Assembly: GCA_003956705.1 (NCBI GenBank)
Contig: QZCP01000009.1
Span: 114,771 to 178,770 of the forward strand
DNA: 64,000 bases
Direction: 5' to 3'
Source of the DNA: Brevipalpus yothersi
Taxonomy: Eukaryota > Arthropoda > Arachnida > Trombidiformes > Tenuipalpidae
Shown: in pieces, positions 41,001-53,500 of the stretch
How the letters are laid out: every line of letters begins with the position of its first letter
How positions within the stretch are numbered: position 1 is the stretch's first letter
The notes under the pieces: model-generated
What the model was told of the DNA's origin: nothing
The model's input: the letters and a program-made list of their open reading frames with translations, nothing else
Database searches by the model: none
Program-made: the position numbers and the translations under genes

Positions 41001-43726
41001 TAGGTGAAGATAGAAATTCTCTCTCAACTTGACATTTAATTTCATTAGTTTTTGATTAGATAAGAAAAGAATGTGTGTTCGATAATGGAGAAAATTTATC
41101 CATATATCATGCAAACACACACACACACACACATGCACAGATAATGGATAATGAAAAGTTATATGCATGAAATGACCTTTGAGATAGAAGAGAATAGCCA
41201 CTCTTGAATTGGAAAATATTTGGGTTGATTGTTAGGGCAATCAAAGAAGGCTATCCTCAAGAATCAAGCGTTCTTGTTGATGCTCATTTGAGGCTGCTGT
41301 TTGATGCACATTTTAACTCTTCACTCAAATTTTTGTGCATACACTGAATGTGAATATAACATACATAAAAAACTGGCCATATTCAAAGCAGTATGTGTAT
41401 ATGTATGAGGATGGCCATTTGGGATGATGCAAAAGAAGATGGAGAAGAAGAGAAAAGAATTGCCTTCATCTTTCATCTTTCACTCTGTATCTTAGCTGAA
41501 TCTTGATCCTTAAGAAGAAGAAGAGAGAGAAAGATGCGGCTTCATCCTCATCAACTTGCCTTCAAGCTTGCCGCATCTTCTCAGCCTCTCTCTCTTCTCT
41601 CTATCGATACAGATCAAACGATGATTTGTAGACTCACAAATTACAGGTAACAAGAATATATGTATATACAGAATAGTTGAAAAATTTTTTTGCTCTCTCT
41701 TTCTCTATCAGAAAGAAAAGATTCATAACTTTTGACGATTATCATTTTGATTCTAAAACCATCCAACATTCCGGTGCTCTTCTTTTTCTCACTTTATTTC
41801 AAGAGAGAAACACTTAAAAACTTTTTGCCAGTACATCTTGGATGAGAGAGAGAGATAGAGAGGTAGAGAGGATGGATAAAATCGGCACTTTATCTGATTG
41901 ATGGCCTAATTAGTCTTCTATCCTATCTCTTAAAACATTGCCTTGCTCTTTCAAATAAAATGAATATTGCAGTAACATTGTTGCCAGATGAGATGAGCAT
42001 GTGTTTTCGGCACTTTTACTGTGAAAATGGACTTTGATTAGACATGCTTCCAGGGCTAATGGATTTGATCGACAAGTATGTGAAAAGTTTTCTGATTTAT
42101 ATTTTCTAAGTAATCGATACCTTTTATACCCATATTACAGCCAATTGAAAGGAGATGGGGAGGACATAAGTGGAAGATGAAATCAATTCCAGCCAAGAAT
42201 AACATGTATATACACCTTTTACCATCTCTATCTTCCAAATATGAATGCATATCAGAAAGAGAGAGGTATCATGATGAAACTTTGTGTCAGAAAAATATTC
42301 GATACAAAATCAATTCCTAAAGGCAGTGGAAAGGTGAGAGTGATTGGTTGAAGAAGAAATGAAAAAGATTTTCTGATTTCATTTAGTATAATGATAAAGA
42401 AAATTTTTCTCTCTCTTAAATTACTTGATTATGACATCGATTTCGAGAGAAAAAAGTGAATTGATTTACTTTGACTAAAAGTAAAACGATAATAACCCTT
42501 TTTCAAGCATTTTTACCAGGTAAATAATCGAAGGAGTTGTGTGTGTAGAAAGCTGCTGATGAGTCACTGATCTTAAGGTTTTTAGTCTTTTCTAGAGAGA
42601 AAACCTTGATGAGCTCGATATGGTATTGCTTGATATCAGAGCAATAATCTAAGAAAAGAGTGTATATTCATCATGAATCTTGACAAATTTTAATTTCTCA
42701 CCACTTTAGTATGAATGAAGAAGAAATAAAGAAATGAATAAAAAGAGAGAGAGAACGAAAAAAGAACGAAAAAAAACGATAAAAGATAAACGGTCATCCT
42801 TTGGATAGATTGAAATAGAATGAAAACAAATGGCAATTAATTGCATGTTAATTGCTATTTTCTTTTAAGTCTCTAAGAGAGAGACAGGTCATCTAGGGAT
42901 TGTTGAGTGTTCAAAAATCATAAGTTTGACGAATTTGAGTTGAGAAAAAAAACAATAAATTGAATTCCAGTAAGAATATATCTGAAATATGTCGTCTTCA
43001 CCTTTACGAAATGAGTCGATTGTTGAATTTGAAAAATGTATCATGATGAAGTGTTTATTTCATGTGAAATACTGATTTGTGAGCTATTTGAAACATTCGT
43101 CATGTCACCACCATCGTGTGTCGTGGGATCTGTATGTGAAAGTATAAGCTGCTTTTTATTGGTGCTCTATTAAAAAAGAATTTTTATCACCTTGATGTTC
43201 ATCAGTCAAATTCTTTTTTGACGATAAAGCTAGAGGAAAAAGTGGTAAAGAAAAAGCGAAAAGGATGAGCAACGTGATTCTGATAGCTATCGAAACCATA
43301 AGGAATAGAAATATAACTGTACTTACGGGAAACAGGATAAAATCATTTATGTATATAAATACATGTATATGAACGTTTCACATCTTCGGAAAAGTTTGAA
43401 TTTTTCGAAAAAGTAAAGTAATCGTAATATTCGAAATGAGCAGAATGTTCTGTCTGATATTCGATGTAAAGATGAATAGTCATGATGGTAAGAAGGGAAA
43501 AAAGACAAATAATCGAGATAAAAAACAATTTTTCTCAAGAAAACTTATCGCGCTTACTCATGCTCTTTCTCTTTCACTCCAATAATCAGCATTTCAAATC
43601 GTAAAAGTAGCCGAATATGAGATCCATTTAAATTGCCGGTAAAATTGAAATCCAGATCTGTTCATCATTATATCACTTATCTGATGATGATTCGATTAGA
43701 TTAGATGTTGATGCTCACTTTTTTTT

Positions 43727-43887
43727 CTATTCATCTTTCTTTTTAGCCATCTTATCGGGCTTCAATATCTTTCCGCATTGCGGCTTATTTGCTGAGGAAT
43801 CAGCAACATTCTCAAGCTTTTCACTCACTTTGTCAGTATCATGATTTTTTGGTTGAGAAGAAGAAGAGATGAAATGAAATGAAGATA
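43727..43887 (-). CDS. Candidate terminal exon of a nested minus-strand gene
   Basis: After an acceptor ATCTTACCAAG the minus strand reads in phase 1 to a Lys/Glu/Asp/Ser-rich C-terminus (DKVSEKLENVADSSANKPQC, GKILKPDKMAKKKDE) and a TAG stop at 43727. The complementary strand is also open after a good acceptor (CTTTTTAG) and ends at TGA 43870, so strand choice rests on composition. It lies inside the proposed 16.6-kb first intron of CLASP and next to the assembly gap. Confidence 0.35.
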
Positions 43888-43955
43888 CTTGGTAAGATGA
43901 TAACTGATTTCAATTGACAGAATATTATTTGCAATCCTTTTACTCACACGAGCAT

Positions 43956-43993
43956 NNNNNNNNNNNNNNNNNNNNNNNNNNNNNNNNNNNNNN
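43956..43993. other. Assembly gap (38 N)
   Basis: A run of 38 undetermined bases. The size is probably an estimate. On the minus strand a donor-like CTCGT|GTGAGT lies immediately to its left (43947-43942), which suggests that exon sequence may be missing. Confidence 0.99.
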
Positions 43994-44006
43994 CATGAGC
44001 ACATAC

Positions 44007-44126
44007 TTTCTGAAAATAGAACATACATATCACAAATGGAATTGAATATTTTTCCTCTTCATCGATGACATAAGCCTTCTCTCTATCCTCCAATGAATGG
44101 TTGAATGGACGATGAAAATGATACAC
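44007..44126 (-). CDS. Candidate internal exon beside the assembly gap, minus strand
   Basis: A minus-strand open frame (HFHRPFNHSLEDREKAYVID, EEEKYSIPFVICMFYFQK) reaches a good donor AAA|GTATGT at 44006 in phase 0, 13 bases before the N run. Its 5' limit is not clear. It could belong with the terminal exon at 43727-43887 with a further exon lost in the gap. Confidence 0.28.
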
Positions 44127-44169
44127 ATATTATGAATTGATTGAACATCACCAATGTCCATCGATGGGA

Positions 44170-44195
44170 AGAGAGAGAGAGAGAGAGAGAGAGAG
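44170..44195. repeat. (GA)n microsatellite
   Basis: About 13 GA units. Confidence 0.96.
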
Positions 44196-45038
44196 ATGTC
44201 TGATGATCAGTTTTCTTCGATGACCATACTTGGGATGCTGGAGGCTACTCGCCTTTGGGAAAGGAGATTATCAAAGACATTGAGGAAGAGAGAGAAGATG
44301 AAAAGTTTCATCAGTAACATCATCCTTTCTTCGCCACCAACAAAGATAATCTCTTTCTCTCTTATTCATTGGCCTCAATTGGAAAATTTTCTTCTTCTTC
44401 ATTTATTTCCGGACTTGTTTATGCTCTCTTTTACACATGAGAAATGATTCTTCTTTCTCTCTATCCTCTCAGATAGCCAAAAGATGCAAGGCGGTCTGAG
44501 AAAAATAGCCCACTCTTGAAGCGAAGGTTATGTGATGTTCATCAATTCATTATGAATGAGAAAAGATGGAGAAGAAAAATATGTGTATTTTTTTTTGCTT
44601 ACTTGGGCATATTATACGAAGCTTGAGGCAAACGTGATTGCTGTTAACAGTGTTACCTGTAAGTACATTTGTGATAGATTTTCATTATTTTCGGGAGAGA
44701 AGAGAAAAAAGAATAAGAAGTGTATGTATGTGTGTGTGTTTTTTTCGAGGATATTGGAATTTATCGTTAAAAATTTTTTCAGTCGTTAACCTGTGAGAAA
44801 AGAGAGAATTGTTAATCAAAACCGATTGAAACAGGCCGAAAAAGCCCCAAGTAGTGTTTATGGCCCTGAGATGTTGAATGCTAATGCTAATTTTTTGGGT
44901 GATGATGAAAGGTAAAGGAAGAGAAAAAAAATGCCCAAAAAAAGAATATGAACACTTGCAAAAAAATATAAAAAAATGACTCTCTTTTCTACTTTTATCT
45001 ATTTATCTCTTTCTCATGAAACTTTTCTGATAATGAAG

Positions 45039-45060
45039 ATAACTTGGTTAACCAAGTTAT
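45039..45060. other. Perfect 22-base palindrome
   Basis: The half-site ATAACTTGGTT is followed directly by its reverse complement, with GGTTAACC at the centre. The next base on each side breaks the symmetry. Confidence 0.95.
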
Positions 45061-45436
45061 GACCTGAGTGAATGGATAATATCAGGTGTATCATCAACTA
45101 TCATCATCATGATACTGTTTTTTTTGGAAGTTAAAGAAGATCCCTTTTTTATTCATAAACTCATGGGATGTTCATGCATGATATTATTATGGGTGATAGC
45201 GTTATCCAGGATGGGACATTATTTTGTATAGTGATGATCATATTGAGCAGTTAGGGTGAAGAGAGAGAAAGAAGAGAGGACCGGTGGGGACGATAATTAT
45301 TTTATCATTTTTGGGTGTTGACAGAGCTCACGCTCTCAGGAGGAAGAAATATAGAATTAAAGTTTGTGTGTGTAGAATGGAATATGACTGATTAATATCA
45401 GCACCTTCTTCTGAGACATTGTGGAGCATCACTTTT

Positions 45437-45482
45437 GAATGAATGAATGAATGAATGGATGGATGAGTGAGTGAGTGAGTGA
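45437..45482. repeat. Degenerate tetranucleotide array (GAAT to GATG to GTGA)
   Basis: Consecutive four-base units drift from GAAT through GGAT to GAGT along the array, a graded series of tandem variants. Confidence 0.9.
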
Positions 45483-45639
45483 ATAAAATGAGAATAAAAA
45501 ATGAAATGAATAGAACTGAACAGATAGCCCAAAGGTTGAGTTACAATCATAAAATCGCGTAGGACTCGAAAGTGTGTCACTTAACGGTGTAAATCATCAT
45601 TCCAAGTCAGAAAAATTTTGTCATTTTTTATTATAGGTG

Positions 45640-45641
<2 letters not shown>

Positions 45642-45694
<53 letters not shown>
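45642..45694. repeat. (CT)n microsatellite
   Basis: About 26 CT units. Confidence 0.98.
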
Positions 45695-45697
<3 letters not shown>

Positions 45698-46337
45698 CAA
45701 GTGTCCACCATAACTATCATCATTATTTGGTGCATAAAAAAGTGTCAATAGCATGTGAATGGGTCAAGTCGTGAACAAGATTGTGTATCCATTTTATCGT
45801 TTTTACCACTATTTCGATGATGAAATGATTGAACTGGATGAGAGAGAGAGAGAAAAAAGAAAAAGAAGAGAGAGGCCATCGACTTTGGGAAAGAAGAACA
45901 TCAAATTTGGTTATATTATTTTGATTTTTATTATTAATTAGTTTGATTCGTATCTCACGTGTGTGGTAGTGGTGGAGGATGAGGTTGGAAGAGTTTCGTG
46001 AACATCATCTGGTGAATTACTTCCGGTAAATTAGCAAGTTTAACCAGATTTGCTTTCATCACAGTGTCTGTCACACACAAACACATAAGATATTCGAAGA
46101 TGAAGCTGTGAAAAGGGAGCGAAAATAATATCAAAGACGGGAAAGAGAATGTTTTCTTCTCTTAAGCATTTGTGGATGAGAAGAGAGAGAAAGATCACTC
46201 AAAAGTTTTCCAAACGAAGGAAGTGGAAAGCTTGGAAAAGAAAATATATGAAAGATAGAGATGAAAAAGAAACATCTTATCAGCTAAGAGAGAGAAAAAA
46301 AAAAGAAATAAAAGTATTGATGAAGCAAAATTGATGA

Positions 46338-46340
<3 letters not shown>

Positions 46341-46401
<61 letters not shown>
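46341..46401. repeat. (CT)n microsatellite
   Basis: About 30 CT units. Confidence 0.98.
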
Positions 46402-46402
<1 letters not shown>

Positions 46403-47768
46403 GACTAAACTATTTTCGAGTCCATCTGGTTTTCTTGCATCACTTGTATTTGCTCTCATGTCTCGGTGAAGATGATAGAGAGAGAGAAAAATAAGGATGC
46501 TGGAGATGTTGCATGAAGTAGAAGAGAGGAAAGAAGAAAGAAGATTGAGTGGCCATCAATGATGTGAAAAAAAGGCAACAAGGATCGCAATTATTTTCAC
46601 TTGAAGATGTGTTCTTAAACTTATTGATACTAAGTTTGTCACATGAATTCACTTGATTTGTCATCCAAAAAGGGATGTAAAAGGTTTGTATTCGTTTTTG
46701 TGTTTGTGTGTGTGTGTTTAGAATATAAGTGATCTTGAATAATTCAAGAGCAACAAGAAGAAGAAGGAGGAAGAGAAACAAAATGATGAAAAATGTGGAA
46801 AAAAACGTCTCGATTCCCGAAAATGGTTCTAATCCATCAGATAATCAGATTTATCAGATTAATTTAGCCGAATAAGGATTATTCTTGTGTATATTTTTTC
46901 TTCTAATTCTCATCTCAATGATTACTCTTCGTATTATCATCAAAATGACTAGTAAAGAAAGATGGCTAGATTTGAGTGGGGCACACACATAAAATTCTGG
47001 GCAAATCAATCTATATCAATAGTTACATGATGTTATCAGTTGTAAGAGATGAAGAAGAAAAATATTTTATTGGTAAGTTAGAGACGAAATGATCCAAATA
47101 GATAGGGAAGAGAATATATGCATCTCCATTCTCTTCTTTATTCCACCTTATCATCATGAAAAGATCGAAAAAGAAAGAAAGAGAGAGAGAGACATTCCAT
47201 TTCAAGATCATCGATTGATCTGGTTGATCTGATTGGCCGATATATCGTATGTTTTATATATTCAGTTGAGTTCCAAAAACAGTCGCATCAAGTGAGAGAA
47301 AGTTTTTATTTTCATTATACCATCAATTTAGGTGACCGATACATACCACTGTATTGTAGATACTTTTGTTCCTTACTACTGGCTGATTGGCTGCTGATTG
47401 TTGAGCCTTTGCAATTGGCTGATCCAATTAATTTACAATCAGAGCGCGATTTTGTAGTTGAAGACTAGATGAGAAGAGATGAGAAAGAGAAGAAGAAAAA
47501 GAAAAAGAAAGAGGACAGAGAGAGGGAAAAAATCGGTATATTTTTTTTGAAACGGAATTCATCTCTACGCTGGCTGGATAACATTTTAAATTGAATGAAA
47601 CCAGCATCAGTTGATCAAGATTAAATTGGCCAGCGAATTGATCTGGGATCATTTTTCTCTCCTCATCGTTTCGGTCACCAACTATTCAAGCTTGATTGAA
47701 GAATTTTACTTGTTATAAACGGTATTGTCGGCTGAAAAAGAGGAGAGAAAAAAGTTTGCTACTCAAGT

Positions 47769-47787
47769 TTTCGCGAAACGCGCGAAA
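47769..47787. promoter_or_regulatory. Two adjacent E2F-like sites
   Basis: TTTCGCGAAA (47769-47778) is followed at once by CGCGCGAAA (47779-47787), whose reverse complement is TTTCGCGCG. Both match the E2F/DP consensus TTTSSCGC. CpG-dense motifs are very rare in the surrounding AT-rich DNA. They lie about 1.3-1.5 kb upstream of the CLASP TOG2 exon and its candidate micro first exon. Confidence 0.5.
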
Positions 47788-49032
47788 CAAGAGTCATTGT
47801 GTCAATATTTTGATGGTGTACATAATTTGACAAAAGCCTTTTTCTCATCCAATGGACCTTGTGGTCGTCGAGAGAGATGTTAAATCATCCAAGTTGATTT
47901 GAATATGGTAATATTATCATGATTGTGATATCAAGTGCACTCTCTTGACTGTTAACCAATGATTGACTCTTTCTATGGTCTGTCTCAATCAAGTGGGAAA
48001 AAAATATTATAATGACGATTATAATTCTTTTCACCTTGAGCGAAGAAACCTCTCACCAAAAAATAGTGAGTGAGAGAGAATTGAATTAACGTAGGCTATC
48101 TCGAATATTTTTCAATGTATTTGTGTGGTTGTGAGCGCGTGTGTGTGTGAGTGCGGAAACGGAAGAGTGCTAAAGATTGGCCATAAAAGTAATCTCAAGA
48201 CTAGAGAGATGATGATAAATTTTTTTTCTCTCTCTCTCTCTCCATGTCAACCGAAAGGCAATATTCTGACACGCGAGATAGTAACACACTAGCATACATG
48301 TATTCATGTATATCACCATCGTCATCAAGATTGTGTGTATATGTGTGCTTATTACTCGTAAAATGTATTGATCTAAAAGTTTCTCGAGTTCGGTCCATCG
48401 ACCAATCAGGTCGACAAATGTGTAGGAATTTGAGGAATAACAGAATCGGAAGAAGAAGAAGAAGAAGAGGATTCCAATACAAAATGCTGGCGACTGCATT
48501 CAATGAATCGCCAGCATTCAAAGGCGGGTCAATCTTTCAAACTCTCTCCATAACGCAGACGCAGCAAGTAAATTCAAAAACTTTTTTTTCCAACCGAAAG
48601 AGAGAAGTTTTCGGCAAACAGCATACCTTATACAGTCTCTCTTCATTCTCTTGATTCTCTTTCTTTTCATTACTCATTTTGTGCTCGCTCACCTTGGCTT
48701 CAAGTTGAATCTCTCTCCTTTATATACACACATTTTTTGATTCATCAGCCTTTCTTTCTCTCTCGATGATGATTATTATTACTATATTCTGTGTTCAGAG
48801 TATTATTATCAGATGATTTTGAAGAGCAACACTTTTTCTTAATGTAAAGAGTGTAGTTGGATATGTCTCAATGAGAGTGTGTGTGTGTATGTCTTCTTAA
48901 CATGTGAAGAGAGAAATCTTTCTTCTCCTTTTTATGATATGTGCTAGTGTGTGTTTCATATATCATCTTACCTTTTTTTTGTCATCATAACTTTCTCTAT
49001 CTGTGATCTCTTCTCTTCTTACTACTGGCATC

Positions 49033-49069
49033 ATGCATAATCATTGTTCTTCCAAAAGTTCATCATCAG
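49033..49069 (+). CDS. Candidate micro first exon for short CLASP isoform
   Basis: ATG at 49033 opens 12 codons (MHNHCSSKSSSS) and then reaches CAG|GTTTGT at 49070, ending in phase 1 with G. Splicing to 49255 over a 185-base intron would give ...SSSSDPAGAADEEMF in frame with TOG2. The donor is not a strong consensus and a 12-residue peptide cannot be recognised by homology, so this is only a phase-compatible alternative start for CLASP. Confidence 0.25.
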
Positions 49070-49254
49070 GTTTGTGTGTTTGTTGTTGTTGTTGTTAATT
49101 TTATTGTTTTACCTCATACCAGCGTGATAAGTAACCGAAAGAGGGTTTTGTGTGTGTGTGTGTGTGTATTTGCTTTCATGTGTCTATGTAATTTTTAAAC
49201 ATCAATCCGTTCTCATCTTCCTCTTTTTGTCTCTACCTTTTTTTTCCGATTCAG

Positions 49255-50539
49255 ATCCAGCCGGAGCTGCTGATGAGGAAATGTTCATCAAATCTTTTGA
49301 AGATGTGCCTGTTGTACACTTTTCGACCACCAAAGAACTTGATGAAGAGCTGAGTAAGATAAAGGAATGGCTGTCAGAGGCGAACAACAATGATTGGCAA
49401 AAGAGAGTAAATGCCTTGAAGCGTCTTCGCGGCTTAATGCGTACCGGTGGCCATGAGCACAAAGAGTTCACGGATTTTTTGCGATTTAGTGAACTTTCTT
49501 TTATATCATGTGTTAAAGATCTTCGATCACAAGTGGTTCGTGAATCTTGTCTCACTATAGCGTACATTTCACTCAAATTGGGTGTAAAAAGTGGACGATT
49601 TTGTGAGACATTACTGCAAATATTGATCAATTTGATACCAAACAGTGCCAAGATTATGTCAAGCTCAGCAACTGTTGCTATTAGATTTATAATAGCCAAT
49701 ACACGTTTATCAAGATTGATACCAATAATTACCTACAATATAACATCTAAATCACGAGAAATACGTAAAGCGTGTTGTGAATTTTTGGATCAAATGCTTC
49801 ATACATGGTCAACTACCACACTGGAAAAGCATGCCGCTGGACTGCAAGACGCAATCAAAAAGGGAATAAGTGATGCTGACCCGGAGGCTCGACAATTTGC
49901 TCGTAAAGCATTTTGGGGTTTTGCTGATCATTTTAGGGAGAGAGCTGATCAATTGTTACAATCTCTTGATCCAAGTAAACAAAGAATTTTGCATGGTGAA
50001 CAGTTTTCATCACAAAATAGCGTTTCCAATGGTGCAAACCACCGCCTACTTAACTATCACACCGCTGGAATCACCCAACTGGATGGACCATCATCATTGT
50101 CTTCCACTCCAAGAGTGTCTTCTTCCTCTTCATCTTCCTCATCTCAATCTCGAAATCCTCATCCAACCAACAATACAGTAACCACAACCGGCACTCGTCG
50201 TGTGAACCAACCTGTTGCTGGCTCAACCTCTAACAAAAGCCTTGGCGCCCGTTCTTCAAGCTCCCTATCCAATGGATCATCTTCTGTGCGCTCAAATATT
50301 CCCAAATATGGGACTTCAACGACTCCCAGACTTAATAATGGTATGTTTTTTTCCCTTACCATCCGTTCTGTTTGGCTATGTTCTTCTACTTCTTCTTCTT
50401 CTTTCCACTATTCTACTTCTACAACAACAACGGTTCCGGATTGTTGAATATGACTTGAAATTAAGAACTGAGCTCATCTTCTTTTATCACCTTATCACGC
50501 TCGATAATCTTACAAAAAGTTCTTTCTTCACTCTCAAAT

Positions 50540-50597
<58 letters not shown>

Positions 50598-53500
50598 TTT
50601 TTTTTCTTCTTTTATAAGTATCACGCCTTCTCTTTTTATTATACTGTTATATTTTATTCACTTTTTAAATTCTAATTATTACATTTCTTGTTCAACAGGA
50701 TTGACAAGATCCATTCCTAATTCGACACCTCTAAGATCTACCAGTGCTATTGATCCCGACTCAGCCCGTCGAGCTCGAAGCCGTATCACACACAATGGAA
50801 TCAACGATGTTTTGTGTAAGAGCATTTGTCAGATTTTCTTTCAGAATTCTCTCCATTTAATTTTCCAATCAGACAATGAATACTCTGAGCTTAGGATGAT
50901 TTTCTTTTAAAATTCCCAAGATTCAATCACTAAGTGCAAATATCCCCTCCTGTATTTAGAATTCTTCAGATGATTTATCATCATCTTTGTTCTTCCACAG
51001 CGAAACCGAATTCAAAAAAAGCGACTCCTGTTACTTCAATTAGCAACGCAAGTTCCAAAGAATCACTCCGAACACCATGTGAAACTCATCGAGTAGCTAC
51101 CAGGGTCACCACTCGCCCATCGAGAACAAGCCAATCTCAGCCTGGAAGTAGGTCCACATCACCTATATCAGCCCGAAATCATATTGGCTTGGCATCATAT
51201 GATATGAATGGTTGCAATGGTAGCACAAACGCATTACCTCGGAGACGTAGTTCAGGTATTCCGAGAGCCCTTAGTCGAGAGGCTAGTCCAAGTAGATCAT
51301 CAGATAGAAATGGTCCCTCTTCAATAGATTGTGTGAAAACTGTGTTAGATAAACAGAAGATTCAAGCTGGTTCCACAATACCTGATGATAACAAGTCCAG
51401 TTTTAAAAATTATTTGAGCGACGATCCACAGAAAAAGGTCAACACAAATGTTCAATCAATTTCGGAACGCTTACTACAACAAAGTAGAGAAGCGGAAGCT
51501 CTCCTGAATGATGGTCTATCTATCGGTATGAACGCTGTACCGAGGCACAGAGTTGATGATCATTCAGATGAAAGTGATGCCTCAAGTGCTTGCTCCGACA
51601 TATGCTCCCTGCCAGTCAGAAACATTGAGGTGAGTAAAAAAAAGTTCGATATCAATAAATACTTTATCAGTCATCTGGCGGTTGAACTTGATCACCCTTA
51701 TTTGACTGCTTCGATGGAACGTTGGTGGATTTTCAATAATTTTCAATTTCTTTTGAGGCATTTTGCTTATGAAAAGATTTCTTGAGATTGTGTATATTCA
51801 TTACTATCATCATTGATCATACCTTTCTTAAGATTTCATCTGATGCTTGTCATCGTTTATTCGTATTCTGTCATAACTTCAAGATTGCTTATTGATTATC
51901 ACCAACTGATTATCCGGTATTAACTCATCCTTAGAAACGCCACTTTCTCAAGTGCCTACATCAGACTATCAGACTAGCTGTGTGAATCAGCGTTTTGAAT
52001 CGTTTCTTTAGCCATACATTCAATCTCATTCAAACTTAGAGGATGATAGTAACGATTAATTGGAAAATAAAAAGGATCATAAGAAAATAATTTTCATGCA
52101 TTGTCTTGAAAATTAGTCAAACACCATCAATCATTTATCGAAATTTTCTTCACCTATTTTCTTTTGTCACTTCCGCTAACTTTCTCTCTTCTTTATATAA
52201 TCAGGACATATCGGATATAATTCGTAATCTATCAAGCTCCAAATGGATGGATCGTAAAGAGGGATTACTCGATTTGTTAAGTTTCATTCAACTTTCCCCA
52301 CGCATATTGAATTACTCTGAGTTGAAAAAAGTTGCCGAATCTATCTCAAAAATGCTGCTTGATCCTCAAGTGAAAGTAAGTCATTAATTCCTGTGTTAAT
52401 TTTCCCGCTTCATTAACATGTGTTCAAGCGGTGCTATTGTTTCGCAAAATTTTATCTGCCATTGTTTTTCTCTGACCCAAATTTCCATGATGACATCAGT
52501 ATGATCGCATCATTAATTACATGTAGTTGTGATTTCCTTTTCCTTTTTAACTTGATCGTTTTCCAAACCCATTCTCTCATAAATTTATGGAGGACTTTCT
52601 TTTCTTCTCCCTTCTCTGAAATCTTTTATGTTTTTCCTACTTTGCCCAACATCTTGACTCTCGCCTTAATACCTTGTCCTACCTTAACACCTGCACATCT
52701 CTACTTATTCATTCAATTATTGCCAAAGACTTATGTCGTGATCAATTTTTTTCTTTTCGTGTCCAGAACATTGCTTTATTATACAAGGCCTTAAACACTT
52801 TTGTGAACACCTATCACAATGACCTTAGTGATCATCTTCACTTATTTTTGGGAAAATTATTCACAAAAATTGGACAATCCCCTCTTTCTTCAACTCTCAC
52901 GAAAGTCAAAAAGTCTCTAGATGTCATCTATGCAGCTTCTCCCACTGATCAACAATTAAATGCTCTCATACGATTCCTCAGTGACCAATCAAGTACTCTC
53001 GGTGAAAAATCACGAATTGCAGCGATGCAATACCTTTTAAGACTGAGCAGCAAAATGAATTCCGCCGACTGTTATGCACCGAATAAGCATGAATTGCAAT
53101 TAGCTCTCATGAAAATGATCTCATGGATATCGGATTCTAAGAGTCAAGAATTACGTCGGACCACTAAAGAGGCATTGGTTGCCTTGTTTAATGCTAATAG
53201 ACAGCGAATTTATTTGGCTCTCTTTGCGTTACCTAAAGTTTATCAAGATTCAGCTCTCCAATTGATCAACGCCGAAAGGCATCAAAGTGACAACAAGAGT
53301 TCATACAATTCTCCTCACATAAGTCCAAAGTCAAACCAAAATTCTGATATGTTCAGATCTCTTAATGTTCAAAATGGTTCAAGTATAGACAATGCGGAAA
53401 ACTTGAATCCGGAGGACATATATACTTCACTTTTACAAACTACCAACGAAATTCAGCGTTACAAGTTTGATTCGGAGCTAGATAAAATAACTGCTTCCTT

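Larger units (their letters stand above)
32639..49032. other. Proposed long first intron of CLASP / intergenic
   Basis: Sixteen kilobases with CT/GA and GT arrays, a 22-base palindrome (45039-45060), paired E2F-like sites (47769-47787) and weak minus-strand exon candidates near the N gap. No other plus-strand exon recognised. No TOG1 domain found. Confidence 0.5.

Noticed and set aside
48244..48654. 136-codon plus-strand frame before CLASP, considered as a TOG1 or 5' exon
   Set aside because: No TOG-like helices; includes Arg runs from a GAA repeat; no phase-1 donor joining to 49255.
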